DNA of 64,000 nt from CAJXNP01 sp050305935 (GCA_050305935.1 JBNLGG010000006.1:50264-114263), one strand, 5' to 3'. Positions 19,298 through 28,001 are shown, numbered from the stretch's first letter. The notes: generated by a model from the letters alone, not told the origin. Numbers and translations: made by a program.

Positions 19298-20530
19298 ATG
19301 AAAGACGCAGTAGCAATTTTATGTGGAGGTGGTCCAGCCCCCGGCATGAATACCGTAGTCGGTAGTGTATCAAAAGTTTTCCTTCGCAATGGCTGGAGAG
19401 TGATCGGTCTTCACGGCGGGTATTCCGGATTATTCTCTCAGGAGGCAAGGACCGTGGACATTGATTTCCTGTATGCAGACGATATTTTTGATAAAGGTGG
19501 ATCGGCGCTAAAGATGAGCCGCTTTAAGCCAAAGGATTCAGACTTTGCAAATAATTTTAACCTTGACCTCTTTAAAAAGAACAATATCAAATTGCTGGTA
19601 ACCGTGGGAGGTGATGATACTGCGTCTACTGCAAACCGAATTGCAAAATACCTGGAAGACAACGGGTTTCCCATTAAGAATATTCACGTTCCTAAAACCA
19701 TTGACAATGACCTTCCACTACCTGAGGGTTCACCTACTTTTGGGTATCAAAGTGCTAAGGAAGCAGGTGTTTCTATTTGTAGCACTGTATACGAAGACGC
19801 CAGAACAAGCGAGAACTGGTTTATTGTTTCAGCGATGGGGCGTTCTGCGGGTCACCTGGCGGCTGGTATAGGCACAGGATGTCATTTTCCGATGATCATC
19901 ATCCCTGAAATGTTTAACAAGACGGAGATCACAGTGAACAAAATTGTTAACCTGGTGATTTCAGCTATTCTGAAAAGATCGATTATGGGGATTCCTTACG
20001 GTGCGGCGATTGTTTCCGAAGGGGTATTCCATGTGCTAAGCGATGAGGAAATTAAGAATTCTGGAATCAATTTCTCTTATGACGACCATGGCCACCCTGA
20101 ATTGGGCAAAGTGAGTAAAGCGCACATCTTCAACGAAATGGTTGAAAACAAAATCAAAGAATTAGGTTTGAAAGTGAAAACCAGGCCTGTAGAAGTAGGG
20201 TATGAAGTAAGATGCGTTCGTCCGATTGGATTCGATCTGGTTTACTGCTCTGAATTAGGTAATGGTGTTTACAAATTGTTTAAAGAAGGTGTGACCGGCT
20301 GTATGGTTTCTGTAGATCCAAAAGGCGATGTAAGCCCGCTTTACCTGAAGGACCTCCAGGGACCTGACGGAAAAATCCCTCCAAGACTCGTGGATGTAGA
20401 AGGAGAGCGTACCCAAACTGCGATCCGGGATATAATGCAATATGTCACCGAGGAAGATTACGAGGCAGCTAAACAGTTTGTCAAGAATCCTGAAGAATTC
20501 GACTTCTTCAAAATATTGAACTGGCAGTAA
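19298..20530 (+). CDS. 6-phosphofructokinase, pyrophosphate-dependent type by signature
   Basis: A 410-residue phosphofructokinase that phosphorylates fructose 6-phosphate in glycolysis. N-terminal phosphoryl-donor loop GGGPAPGMN (10-18), donor-site motif GGDD (104-107) and catalytic PKTIDND (132-138) are all visible. ATP-dependent enzymes have Gly at the second position of the GGDG motif (E. coli G104) and Gly in PGTIDND (G124). Here these are Asp107 and Lys133, the pair that defines PPi-dependent enzymes and blocks the ATP phosphates. MGRSAGHLA supports the substrate site. PPi use would make the step reversible. The gene stands alone with its own terminator hairpin, opposite the DUF1501 gene. 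The donor assignment is from motifs only. Confidence 0.9.
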   Translation: MKDAVAILCGGGPAPGMNTVVGSVSKVFLRNGWRVIGLHGGYSGLFSQEARTVDIDFLYADDIFDKGGSALKMSRFKPKDSDFANNFNLDLFKKNNIKLLVTVGGDDTASTANRIAKYLEDNGFPIKNIHVPKTIDNDLPLPEGSPTFGYQSAKEAGVSICSTVYEDARTSENWFIVSAMGRSAGHLAAGIGTGCHFPMIIIPEMFNKTEITVNKIVNLVISAILKRSIMGIPYGAAIVSEGVFHVLSDEEIKNSGINFSYDDHGHPELGKVSKAHIFNEMVENKIKELGLKVKTRPVEVGYEVRCVRPIGFDLVYCSELGNGVYKLFKEGVTGCMVSVDPKGDVSPLYLKDLQGPDGKIPPRLVDVEGERTQTAIRDIMQYVTEEDYEAAKQFVKNPEEFDFFKILNWQ

Positions 20531-20580
20531 ATATCTTTATTGAGTCTGTTTCTGCCTTGTGCAGAATTGATGATAAACCA

Positions 20581-20618
20581 AAAAGCCGTTCTGAATTAAT
20601 TCGGAACGGCTTTTTTTT
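20581..20618. terminator. Bidirectional terminator between pfk and the DUF1501 gene
   Basis: A near-perfect 30-base inverted repeat (20583-20612; arms AAGCCGTTCTGAATT and AATTCGGAACGGCTT, one G-T mismatch) is flanked by an A-run on the left and eight T on the right. It can stop transcription from both convergent genes. Confidence 0.85.
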
Positions 20619-20634
20619 GATAAGATTTTAATCT

Positions 20635-22275
20635 CTAAATTTTAATCAGCTTTTTACTCTCTTTAAATGTACCTGCATTGATCTCATAGATGTATGTACC
20701 AGGTCTTAAATCACTCAGGTTGACCCTTACGTTATGCTCACCGGGATTTTGAACGATAGCGTCGATGCGCTTAACCTCCCTTCCCTGGATATCAATGATC
20801 CTGATAAGGACATCCGAAGAACGATTTATCATAAAACCGATGGTGGTAATATCCTTGACCGGGTTAGGATAACAATCCTTCAGGTGGAACCTGTCTTTAA
20901 TAAACGTTTCTTTCGTAGATGTGATGCCGTTGCTTATAATCGGGAGACGGTTATCAACCCAATCTCCAAAACGAGATGCCTGGATGGCTCCCTCGTCTGC
21001 TTCAAACCAGTCTTTGACCACAGAAGCATAAACCTGTCGATAGTCGTACTGCATTTTTAAATTACCGTAATTCAATTCATCTAATACCGGGCCCGTACTA
21101 ATCACGCCCGGGTTTACATTTTTTCCAAATATCAGCATGGGTGCTGCATCTCCATGGTCTGTGCCATAGCTAGCATTGGAAGCTGCTCTTCTTCCAAACT
21201 CCGTCAAGGTCATGGTAAGTACTTTTTCTTCAAGTCCGCGGGCTTGAAGATCCTTTTGAAACGCCTGCACTGCAGTAGAAATAAAATAGAGTAATGCAGC
21301 ATGGTTTCCCATGGTGGAATTGTTGCTTTCTACTTGTTCTGCGTGTGTGTCAAAGCCGCCAATCTTAGTGAGGAATATTTTAGTTTTACACCCCCCTGCT
21401 AATAACTGCGCAATTATTTTTAGTTGCTGATAAAAGCTGTTGGTTTGTCTTCCTTTAGGGGCATTAAAGGGATAGGTATTGGGATAGGTGACTGAAGCAT
21501 CACCACCCTGCTCGTAAACTGAGCGAAGCCTGTCTCCATATTGATTGGTTTTTTCCTCCATTTGAAGGATGTATCTCAATTCGTCTCCATAGTGTGTGTC
21601 AGAAATAGCATCCGGTGGGAGACCACTTTGGGAAATGTTTATGTCGAAGAAGCTTTCTCCGGGAATAGACATAGCTGCTGGAATCCCGTTTGACCTGTGA
21701 AAAGCCAATGATATATTTGATCCAAACTCTATGGCCAGCGGATCTGGCATCTCTGTGCTTGGGTAGGCATCAGGATAACCTGGATACTCATAGTCCAGAT
21801 ATCTACCCATCCAGCCGGAATCATAATAGTCATCAAAACTTCCGCCCATAAACATTACATCCCTGCTTCGAAAGTGGGATCCATTCGCGTTTTCGTAGGA
21901 AACGTTTTGGACGATGGAGACCCGGGCACGATCATAAAGCTCTTTGATAGACTCCATATCAGGATGGAGGCCTACCTGCAGCTCAGCGGGCAAGGAACCA
22001 TCAAGCGGAATAAACCTTCGTGGGCCATTGTCCGGGATGGCAATGTTTGGGCGCATGTTATAATACTCGGCGTATTGCTCCATGGGAATAATGGTGTTTA
22101 ATCCATCGTTTCCGCCATGCATTTGAATGAGAATTAACACATTGTCATTGGAGCTTGTGGCGGCCAGTCTCGCCAGATGGCTCCCTTTTCCTAAGACACT
22201 GATTGGAATCGAGTTCAGCATGATGGGTGCAGAGGCAATGAGCGGCAGTCTCTTTATAAAATTTCTTCTTTTCAT
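20635..22275 (-). CDS. DUF1501-family exported protein with Tat-like leader and T9SS sorting domain
   Basis: A 546-residue protein. The N-terminus MKRRNFIKRLPLIASAPIML fits a twin-arginine leader (R-R-x-F-I-K followed by a weakly hydrophobic stretch), as is common in DUF1501 proteins. The DUF1501 body has the family segments VLILIQMHGGNDGLNTIIP (46-64), HFRSRDVMF, KIFLTKIGGFDTHAEQ, and MTLTEFGRRAASNASYGTDHGDA, which recall the sulfatase/phosphatase fold. The last 75 residues (CYPNPVKD, VLIRIIDIQGREVKR, LRPGTYIYEI, ESKKLIKI) are a type A T9SS sorting domain. It lies 18 bases downstream of the DUF1800 gene, its usual partner. Substrate is unknown. Confidence 0.88.
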   Translation of the reverse strand: MKRRNFIKRLPLIASAPIMLNSIPISVLGKGSHLARLAATSSNDNVLILIQMHGGNDGLNTIIPMEQYAEYYNMRPNIAIPDNGPRRFIPLDGSLPAELQVGLHPDMESIKELYDRARVSIVQNVSYENANGSHFRSRDVMFMGGSFDDYYDSGWMGRYLDYEYPGYPDAYPSTEMPDPLAIEFGSNISLAFHRSNGIPAAMSIPGESFFDINISQSGLPPDAISDTHYGDELRYILQMEEKTNQYGDRLRSVYEQGGDASVTYPNTYPFNAPKGRQTNSFYQQLKIIAQLLAGGCKTKIFLTKIGGFDTHAEQVESNNSTMGNHAALLYFISTAVQAFQKDLQARGLEEKVLTMTLTEFGRRAASNASYGTDHGDAAPMLIFGKNVNPGVISTGPVLDELNYGNLKMQYDYRQVYASVVKDWFEADEGAIQASRFGDWVDNRLPIISNGITSTKETFIKDRFHLKDCYPNPVKDITTIGFMINRSSDVLIRIIDIQGREVKRIDAIVQNPGEHNVRVNLSDLRPGTYIYEINAGTFKESKKLIKI

Positions 22276-22293
22276 TTCGGTATAATTGGGGTA

Positions 22294-23916
22294 TTACATC
22301 AATTGGTATTCAGGTGAGGAGATCAACGCTTTGGCCAGTTCCCGAAGGTGTTCGGTAATAATATCCAGATCAGGATTGTTTGCCACTGTGCTCCACAGCT
22401 CTTCGCCGTTTAGGAGTACTGTGATGAAGTAGTCGAACCTTTCTTGAGTGATTCCCTCAGGAAACATATTGTCAATGAAATGCTGGACGATGGCATTTTC
22501 ATCATTCAGGTTCACGCCTGTACCAACCATGTAATTGTAAATGTCGATTTGAAAAAGTATTTCACCACCTTCATTCGTAACCCCATCGATTAAGGGTGCG
22601 GAAAGCAGGTATCGTTGCATCAGATTATTTGGGGAAATCCAGTTTCTGTTGAAGCCCGGCACCTGGTGGTATGCTTCGTAACCCACCACATCAAAAGGCT
22701 CATAAAAGTCCAGCCCCTGACTGGCTACCAAGCCCCAGGGGTTTAATACTCTGCTCCATGCCTCGTAGTGCTTTACAAGGTCTGTGTTTTTGTCCGGCAT
22801 TTGGACATCAAAAAACCTGAGTGTCCCGATCGTAAGGTCGAGTGGGGATTTTATGATGGCGCCCATATTATCATCGGTCGTCACGCCATTGTCCGCATCA
22901 AAGAAATGTTGGCTTCTGAGCAACTGGTCTAAAACGGGTAACAGCTCGTAGTCATTGTTTCTAAAGGTGGCAGCCAGTGGCTCGATAATATCATTTTCGA
23001 CTTCTTCGGGGATTTTGTAATAAACAAAAAACCGATACAGTCGCCGGCAGATGTAGCGGGCAGTTTCATCCTGATTAAATATTAAATCTACAAACTGCTG
23101 TAGCTCGGTCAATACATCATCCACGGCATTGCTGGCAGTGTTTAATGTGGCGCTCTGGAATTTATTGCTAAAGGTCTTTGGCTCCAGATCATGCTGGTCG
23201 GCGGTAAGGCCGTTTCCCTTTAATACCCCGAGCGCAACTCCAGATTCTTGATCGATATTCGTAAAGGAAGTGTCCACATCAAAACCTGAAAGCAATCGAG
23301 CACCTGCTTTCACATCCTCTTCAGTATAATTTGTGTAGTCAATTTGGCTTAGTTGAGGTCCTTTCCCAATAGTGTATAGCTCCAAAAATTCCCGGGCAAA
23401 ATTTTCCTGAACGTTTCCCTTCACATTTAGTCTGCCGTCCAGGTTATACAACATGGCGTTGTCATAGCAGATTTTGCCGCAGATAGTTTTAAAATTTCCG
23501 AGGGAATAATACCTGAACAGGGCAAGTTGATAGTATACGGCGGTACTTTCGGGAATCCTGGAAATGATCGTAGTGAGATGTGTGTGGTACCACCACACCA
23601 TTTTTTCAATGATGGAATTGCCGTCAGTTTTCATAAGGTCTCCCCACCAGTATTTCACATATTCCTTCAAATTGCCCTCTTCGCTGTTGCCAGCCCCTGG
23701 TCTTGGGTTTACCCATGAATCTCCTGTGGCCGGATCGACCGGAGGTTCAGGCAATTCTTTGATATCCAGCAGAATGGCCAATGCCTGGTCAATAGAATAG
23801 TTAGCAAATGTATCGATGTCCTGGCTGGCAGGTCCAAAAGTGGTTCTTCGTAACAGATGAGCGGCCCTTTCCCTGCCTAATGAGGATGCGCTACTTATCG
23901 GGTTTAAACTTGCCAT
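22294..23916 (-). CDS. DUF1800-family protein
   Basis: A 540-residue protein of normal family length. It opens with AAHLLRRTTFGPASQDIDTFA (near 18-38), the DUF1800 signature 'HLLRR-x-x-F-G'. Further family segments are MVWWYHTHLTT, AMLYNLDGRLNVKGNVQENFAREFLELYTIG (a conserved 'N-x-NFARE-x-x-EL-x-x-x-G') and YICRRLYRFFVYY. No obvious signal peptide is present, although partner proteins are exported. DUF1800 and DUF1501 genes are paired across many phyla; their biochemical role is not established. The pair is probably one transcript with the start codon near 23916 and a 338-base gap upstream. Confidence 0.9.
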   Translation of the reverse strand: MASLNPISSASSLGRERAAHLLRRTTFGPASQDIDTFANYSIDQALAILLDIKELPEPPVDPATGDSWVNPRPGAGNSEEGNLKEYVKYWWGDLMKTDGNSIIEKMVWWYHTHLTTIISRIPESTAVYYQLALFRYYSLGNFKTICGKICYDNAMLYNLDGRLNVKGNVQENFAREFLELYTIGKGPQLSQIDYTNYTEEDVKAGARLLSGFDVDTSFTNIDQESGVALGVLKGNGLTADQHDLEPKTFSNKFQSATLNTASNAVDDVLTELQQFVDLIFNQDETARYICRRLYRFFVYYKIPEEVENDIIEPLAATFRNNDYELLPVLDQLLRSQHFFDADNGVTTDDNMGAIIKSPLDLTIGTLRFFDVQMPDKNTDLVKHYEAWSRVLNPWGLVASQGLDFYEPFDVVGYEAYHQVPGFNRNWISPNNLMQRYLLSAPLIDGVTNEGGEILFQIDIYNYMVGTGVNLNDENAIVQHFIDNMFPEGITQERFDYFITVLLNGEELWSTVANNPDLDIITEHLRELAKALISSPEYQLM

Positions 23917-24177
23917 AAAGCATTAAGAGTTTTTCGTTTTGCGGTTGTTGAAAAAACAATAGCCATAAAGTTGGAGAAAAATTGTATTACAAAATGACCT
24001 TAAAAGGAGGTTTTCTTACAAGGTAAAAATATTGACTTTTTGACGGGGCTAATACGAGTTCAATCCGGAGTCATGTTGGCAAGCGTTAACATTGCGGTAA
24101 CATTGAATTTTCATCATTGAAAAAATCATTTTTTTGCAATCAGTTTTCCTATTACATTACATCTTTACGCATATATA

Positions 24178-24209
24178 TTTGAAAAATTCGAAAAATTGTA
24201 TTAAATTTG
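24178..24209 (+). promoter_or_regulatory. Bacteroidota-type promoter of the 43-residue peptide gene
   Basis: TTTG (24178-24181), a 20-base spacer, then TAAATTTG (24202-24209) matches the Bacteroidota TTTG-N19-TAnnTTTG housekeeping promoter almost exactly. A second TAnnTTTG box (TATATTTG, 24174-24181) overlaps the -33 element. The predicted start is about 40 bases before the ATG at 24255. The rest of the 338-base gap 23917-24254 holds no gene I can support. Confidence 0.6.
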
Positions 24210-24254
24210 GAATTGGTCTAACGAATTTTCATTAATTAAAAAAGGAGGTTTTTT

Positions 24255-24386
24255 ATGAAGACGACGTATGAGAGATTAGCTAAAAACGGTATTGATATTT
24301 GGTTATTCGGAAAAGAGAAAAAGAAACGATTTGGCCTGCTGTGGGTACTGATTTTAGCTATTATCGTAATGGGTATTGTAATTTAA
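24255..24386 (+). CDS. 43-residue single-pass membrane peptide, unknown
   Basis: A short open frame of 43 codons. An ideal Shine-Dalgarno, AAAGGAGG, ends six bases before the ATG; strong Shine-Dalgarno sites are not usual in this phylum. The peptide has a polar N-terminus (MKTTYERLAKNGIDIW), a basic cluster GKEKKKR (residues 19-25), then one hydrophobic helix (LLWVLILAIIVMGIVI) running to the last residue. By the positive-inside rule the N-terminus should face the cytoplasm. A consensus promoter lies upstream and a strong hairpin directly downstream, so it looks like a complete monocistronic unit rather than chance. I do not recognise the family. It is convergent with the cytochrome c gene. 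Confidence 0.65.
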   Translation: MKTTYERLAKNGIDIWLFGKEKKKRFGLLWVLILAIIVMGIVI

Positions 24387-24392
24387 ACGTTT

Positions 24393-24420
24393 CAGGCATG
24401 GCATTTTAATGCCATGCCTG
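24393..24420. terminator. Strong hairpin between the 43-residue peptide gene and the cytochrome c gene
   Basis: The arms CAGGCATGGCAT and ATGCCATGCCTG form a perfect 12-base-pair stem with a four-base loop, seven bases after the peptide gene stop and eight before the end of the convergent cytochrome gene. There is no T-run, so it may be an mRNA 3' end stabiliser or a weak bidirectional terminator. Confidence 0.6.
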
Positions 24421-24428
24421 AGATCATG

Positions 24429-24878
24429 TTATTCATTCTTTAATTCTTCCCTGATTTTTTTTACCTCTTCCGCAGTTACTGCTCCCGAGTTGTTTCCGAA
24501 ACTTCCCCTCACATAGGTTAAAATGTTGGCCATGTCTTCGTCGGACAAGTAATCCAGCGCTGGCATCAAGTTATTATATTCTACCCCCTTTACTGTAATG
24601 GGGCCTTCTAAGCCTTTAACCAACGTGGTGACAATCCATTTTACATCTCCATTGGCATACTCAGACTCTTTCAGGGGAGGAAACGTATTTGGGACCCCTC
24701 CGCCATCAAGTTGATGGCAAGCGCTGCAATGCTGTTGGAAAAGACTTTTTCCGGGATGGTTTTCTAATGATGGTTGTTCGCTTTTTCCGGTAGGCGCATA
24801 GCTTTGAACAGACTCTTTTTTACCACCACAGGAAAAGAAAATGATGGTAAAGGTACTGATTATTAGTAGGTTTTTCAT
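24429..24878 (-). CDS. Class I cytochrome c lipoprotein
   Basis: A 149-residue exported lipoprotein. The leader is MKNLLIISTFTIIFFSC, with a lipobox cysteine at 17. A single c-type heme motif CSACH (51-55) follows, and the probable axial Met lies in NLMPALDYLSDEDMANILTYVR, the usual C-terminal pattern of cytochrome c domains in oxidoreductase modules. It would carry one electron in the periplasm, tethered to a membrane. The neighbours are not respiratory genes, so the partner enzyme cannot be named. Confidence 0.88.
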   Translation of the reverse strand: MKNLLIISTFTIIFFSCGGKKESVQSYAPTGKSEQPSLENHPGKSLFQQHCSACHQLDGGGVPNTFPPLKESEYANGDVKWIVTTLVKGLEGPITVKGVEYNNLMPALDYLSDEDMANILTYVRGSFGNNSGAVTAEEVKKIREELKNE

Positions 24879-25053
24879 TTGTTAAAAAAATTTTAAAGAC
24901 GCCCCCGATTTATAATTTTATTTAGCTTTTTGCAAGATTTTTTTTAGTGTTTACCCGAGCGGTTTGTGTTACTACTACATTGTTGTTTTTAAAAAGCAAC
25001 TCCTTTTTGTGCGCTTTCCCCAACTGGAATACTATCAGGAATTGCTGGTGGGA

Positions 25054-25094
25054 ACCTGCCTGCCAGAGTGAAGGCCAATACGCGGCAGGCAGGT
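25054..25094. repeat. Long-loop GC-rich hairpin in the cytochrome/fucosidase gap
   Basis: ACCTGCCTGCC and GGCAGGCAGGT are perfect 11-base inverted arms with a 19-base loop. The hairpin sits 3' of the fucosidase gene (stop at 25135, minus strand), so it may end that transcript, but it lacks a T-run. It could also be a dispersed genomic repeat. The rest of the 256-base gap 24879-25134 shows only unsupported short frames. Confidence 0.5.
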
Positions 25095-25134
25095 ATGCAA
25101 CAATAAACATAAATGGTAATTTGACAAAGTAGGA

Positions 25135-26457
25135 TTACTCTAAAACCAGAATCGTATCGATATCATTCCTTTTTTCAAAAGGAAGCTTCACAATATAGCC
25201 CAATTTAGAAGAAGTAAACTCTACCTTTTCACCTGTTTCAAAGAGTGTAAGGCTTTTAATTTTTTGATTGAGGGTAAAATGAAAAGAGTCGTCCTGAAGA
25301 TGCAATACGTGAATAAAAGTTTTCGAACTGTCTTTGCTTCGCGTGCTGACACCCCAGTAATGCGGGTCGATTGGGCCGGATCGGGTTGAGTATATTGTTT
25401 CGCCGTAAGTTTTCATCCAATCACCAATGACTTTTAGCGTGTCAATATTTTCGGATTGGATTTTTCCGTTTGGCAAAGGGCCTGTGTTTAACAGGAAATT
25501 GGCATTGTAGCCCGCTGCTTTAACTAGTGTTTGGATCAATTGTTTACTGGATTTAAACCTCCTGTCTTTGATATTGTAGCCCCAGGAGCCATTCATTGTC
25601 TCACACATTTCCAATGGCAAATCAGAAATAGATCCGGTTTGGTTAAAACCCATGCTGTTGTGCCCAGGAAGGTCACGCTCAAACATCTGAAAATCTTCGC
25701 CAGGGTATGGTGCCTTGTGGTGGTTGCTGCCAATCAGCGCGCCGGGTTGAAGCTGATGGATCAATGCATAGGTCTTTTCAAGTTGCCAATCTGCATCCCA
25801 CTTATCCCACATCCCATCAAACCAAATCCCTCCTATTTCACCATAGTTTGTCAGAAGTTCTGTAAGCTGATTGTTCATATAATCAATATAGTTCTTCCAA
25901 TCGCCACTTTCGGGTCTGCCCGTGTAGCCAACTCCGGTGTTGCCTCTTGGAAAATAATCAGGATGATGCCAGTCTAGCTGTGAATAATAGAAAAACAACT
26001 TAATGCCCTGTTTATCACACTCTTCTTTTAATTGCTTCAGCACATCCTTTCCGTAGGGAGTCTTCTCGACTATATCATAATTGCTGGTTTGAGAATCAAA
26101 CATGGCAAATCCATCGTGGTGTTTGCTGGTGATGGTGATGTAATTCATTCCGGCGTCTTTCACCATTGCTACCCACGCTGCCGGATCAAATGAGGTGGGG
26201 TTAAAAAAACCGGGGAGTTTTTCGTAGGCGATTATGGGAATTTGTTTTTGGTTCATGATCCATTCGGCAATGCCCATATCGCCACCACCTGCCATTTGAC
26301 AATACACTCCCCAATGAATGAACAAACCGAATTTGGCATCCTGGAACCATTCACGGTTTTTAAGATTTTCCTTCGTGGGGACATAATTTTTTTGTGCGTT
26401 AACGTTGATAATCCCTGCGAAAAGATGAATTAAGCAGGCTAATATTATTTGTCTCAT
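25135..26457 (-). CDS. GH29 alpha-L-fucosidase
   Basis: A 440-residue exported glycosidase (signal peptide MRQIILACLIHLFAGIINVNA). GH29 landmarks are in order: WFQDAKFGLFIHWGVY (37-52), KHHDGFAMFDS (112-122), LFFYYSQLDWHHPDY, and GGIWFDGMWDKW (209-220), where D214 is the expected catalytic nucleophile. It should hydrolyse terminal alpha-L-fucose from glycans in the periplasm. Length is a little short for GH29, with only a small beta-sandwich at the C-terminus. It is a single gene with no adjacent SusCD pair. The 268-base gap upstream (26458-26725) holds nothing else I can support. Confidence 0.92.
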   Translation of the reverse strand: MRQIILACLIHLFAGIINVNAQKNYVPTKENLKNREWFQDAKFGLFIHWGVYCQMAGGGDMGIAEWIMNQKQIPIIAYEKLPGFFNPTSFDPAAWVAMVKDAGMNYITITSKHHDGFAMFDSQTSNYDIVEKTPYGKDVLKQLKEECDKQGIKLFFYYSQLDWHHPDYFPRGNTGVGYTGRPESGDWKNYIDYMNNQLTELLTNYGEIGGIWFDGMWDKWDADWQLEKTYALIHQLQPGALIGSNHHKAPYPGEDFQMFERDLPGHNSMGFNQTGSISDLPLEMCETMNGSWGYNIKDRRFKSSKQLIQTLVKAAGYNANFLLNTGPLPNGKIQSENIDTLKVIGDWMKTYGETIYSTRSGPIDPHYWGVSTRSKDSSKTFIHVLHLQDDSFHFTLNQKIKSLTLFETGEKVEFTSSKLGYIVKLPFEKRNDIDTILVLE

Positions 26458-26725
26458 GTTAATGGTATTTTGTGTTTTAAAAGATTAGATAAGCATCTCC
26501 GGAAGCTTTACTCGTAAAGATTCAAAAGATACTCACATGTTTTGGGAGAAAAAAATAAAACATTTGTGAAAATGCCACCGGAAGGGTCTGTGGGACAAAT
26601 TGATTCACATAATTTTGCCAGCGTAGCTATATTAAAAATGTCACAAAGGCTTTAAGACACATAGAAATCGTAATTGTCAATTTCCGGTTTGGATTATCTA
26701 AAGTTGTTCAAAGCTTAAAATGAAA

Positions 26726-27367
26726 TTACTTCGTCGGCGTAAGCTTGCCCTGTAGCAATAGATTATAATCTTCACAAGACATATAACCATAGTCGTCACC
26801 ATAAGGGCAGGTATTATACTCTTTTCCAAAAAGGCCTTCCTTAATAATTACACCTTTCCCTTTACAAACCGGGCAAACGATCTTACCATATTTTTCACAG
26901 TCAATGATATGGTGGATATTATAGTTTTCCGGCTTTAATTCTTTTGCGGCAACAGTAGAATCTGAAGAGGTGGAAGCTGTGCCATTTTCTTTAAGGTAAG
27001 CTTTTTCAGCGATTTCCAGATAATCTTCACATTGGTCTGAAAATTTCCCCTGGCTACCTTTAAGCTCAAGGTATTTATTTAGCCAGTTGATGCTTTGCTT
27101 ATATTTTTTGAGGAATAAAGAATTTACGCCAAAATAATAGCAGATATCAGGATTGAGTGACTTGGAGTTGTCCAGTACAAATTTGAATGCTTCATCGGCA
27201 TCCTGGTACTGACCATTGTACATCATGTTTGCCGCTTGCTCGATCCTCCTGTCAGCTTCTTCCTTTTCTATTTTTTCGATTTGGGCGATCGAATCTGAAA
27301 AAACGAATATGGAAAAAAGGATGGGTAGCGCTATAAAATTGCGGGTCTTCTTAATTTTTATCATCAT
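26726..27367 (-). CDS. Exported TPR-like protein with CxxCxGxG zinc knuckle
   Basis: A 213-residue protein. The signal peptide is KKTRNFIALPILFSIFVFSDSIAQ. Helical repeats span about residues 30-125 (NMMYNGQYQDADEAFKFVLD, YYFGVNSLFLKKYKQSINWLNKYLEL). The C-terminal 50 residues have CPVCKGKG, the DnaJ-type zinc knuckle half, then CPYGDDYGYMSC, which may be the other half. Such knuckles bind zinc and often unfolded protein. Its start overlaps the end of recR by up to 17 bases, so it is translated from the recR transcript. Function unknown. Confidence 0.65.
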   Translation of the reverse strand: MMIKIKKTRNFIALPILFSIFVFSDSIAQIEKIEKEEADRRIEQAANMMYNGQYQDADEAFKFVLDNSKSLNPDICYYFGVNSLFLKKYKQSINWLNKYLELKGSQGKFSDQCEDYLEIAEKAYLKENGTASTSSDSTVAAKELKPENYNIHHIIDCEKYGKIVCPVCKGKGVIIKEGLFGKEYNTCPYGDDYGYMSCEDYNLLLQGKLTPTK

Positions 27368-27965
27368 ACTCCATTCTCTTCACAATACTCCTGCCAAGTG
27401 TAATCTCATCGGCATATTCCAATTCACCACCAATAGGTATGCCACGAGCAATTGCAGTTATCCTGACGCCGGTATCCTTCAATTTTTTAGCAATAAAAAA
27501 AGAGGTGGTATCACCTTCCATTGTTGGACTGAGTGCCAATATAACCTCCTTTATGTTAGAATTTTCGTCTTTAACCCTTTTTAACAAACTTTCAATGTTC
27601 AGCTCCGAGGGGCCTATACCTTCCAGTGGGGAAATGACTCCGCCGAGTACGTGGAAATATCCGTTGTACTGTGCAGTATTCCTGATAGCAATCACATCGG
27701 GGGTGTCCTCCACCACACATATCATTGTCCTGTCCCTGTTTAGCGTCTCGCAGGTACATTCTTCGCTGTCGGAAATAATGTGACAGATTTTACATTGTTT
27801 GGTCTTTTCCCGAAGGTTGGTCAATGCCCGGGTGAGGAATTCTGTCTGGTCTTTATCCTGTTTTAGGAGATGAAGGGCCAGACGCAAGGCAGTTTTTTTG
27901 CCAATCCCCGGAAGTTTCGAAATTTCGTTGACCGCTTCTTCTATCAGCTTTGAAGGATACTCCAT
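27351..27965 (-). CDS. recR: Recombination mediator RecR
   Basis: A 204-residue RecR. The N-terminal helix-hairpin-helix is LPGIGKKTALRLALHLL (18-34). The zinc finger region starts CKIC (57-60). The Toprim domain has ICVVEDTPDVIAI and LALSPTMEGDTTSFFIAKKL, and the C-terminal ARGIPIGGELEYADEITLGRS is the RecR signature. RecR loads RecA at ssDNA gaps with RecO/RecF. The second zinc-binding pair reads C-T-C instead of the usual C-x-x-C. The gene is divergent from the M23 peptidase gene. Confidence 0.95.
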   Translation of the reverse strand: MEYPSKLIEEAVNEISKLPGIGKKTALRLALHLLKQDKDQTEFLTRALTNLREKTKQCKICHIISDSEECTCETLNRDRTMICVVEDTPDVIAIRNTAQYNGYFHVLGGVISPLEGIGPSELNIESLLKRVKDENSNIKEVILALSPTMEGDTTSFFIAKKLKDTGVRITAIARGIPIGGELEYADEITLGRSIVKRMEYDDKN

Positions 27966-28001
27966 ACCTAAATTTTACACCTTGCTTTTTTTACAATTTC
28001 A

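Noticed and set aside
24922..25132. Overlapping frames of about 60 codons on both strands in the cytochrome/fucosidase gap
   Set aside because: They cover the GC-rich inverted repeat, show no conserved composition and have no ribosome site, so I treat the region as noncoding.
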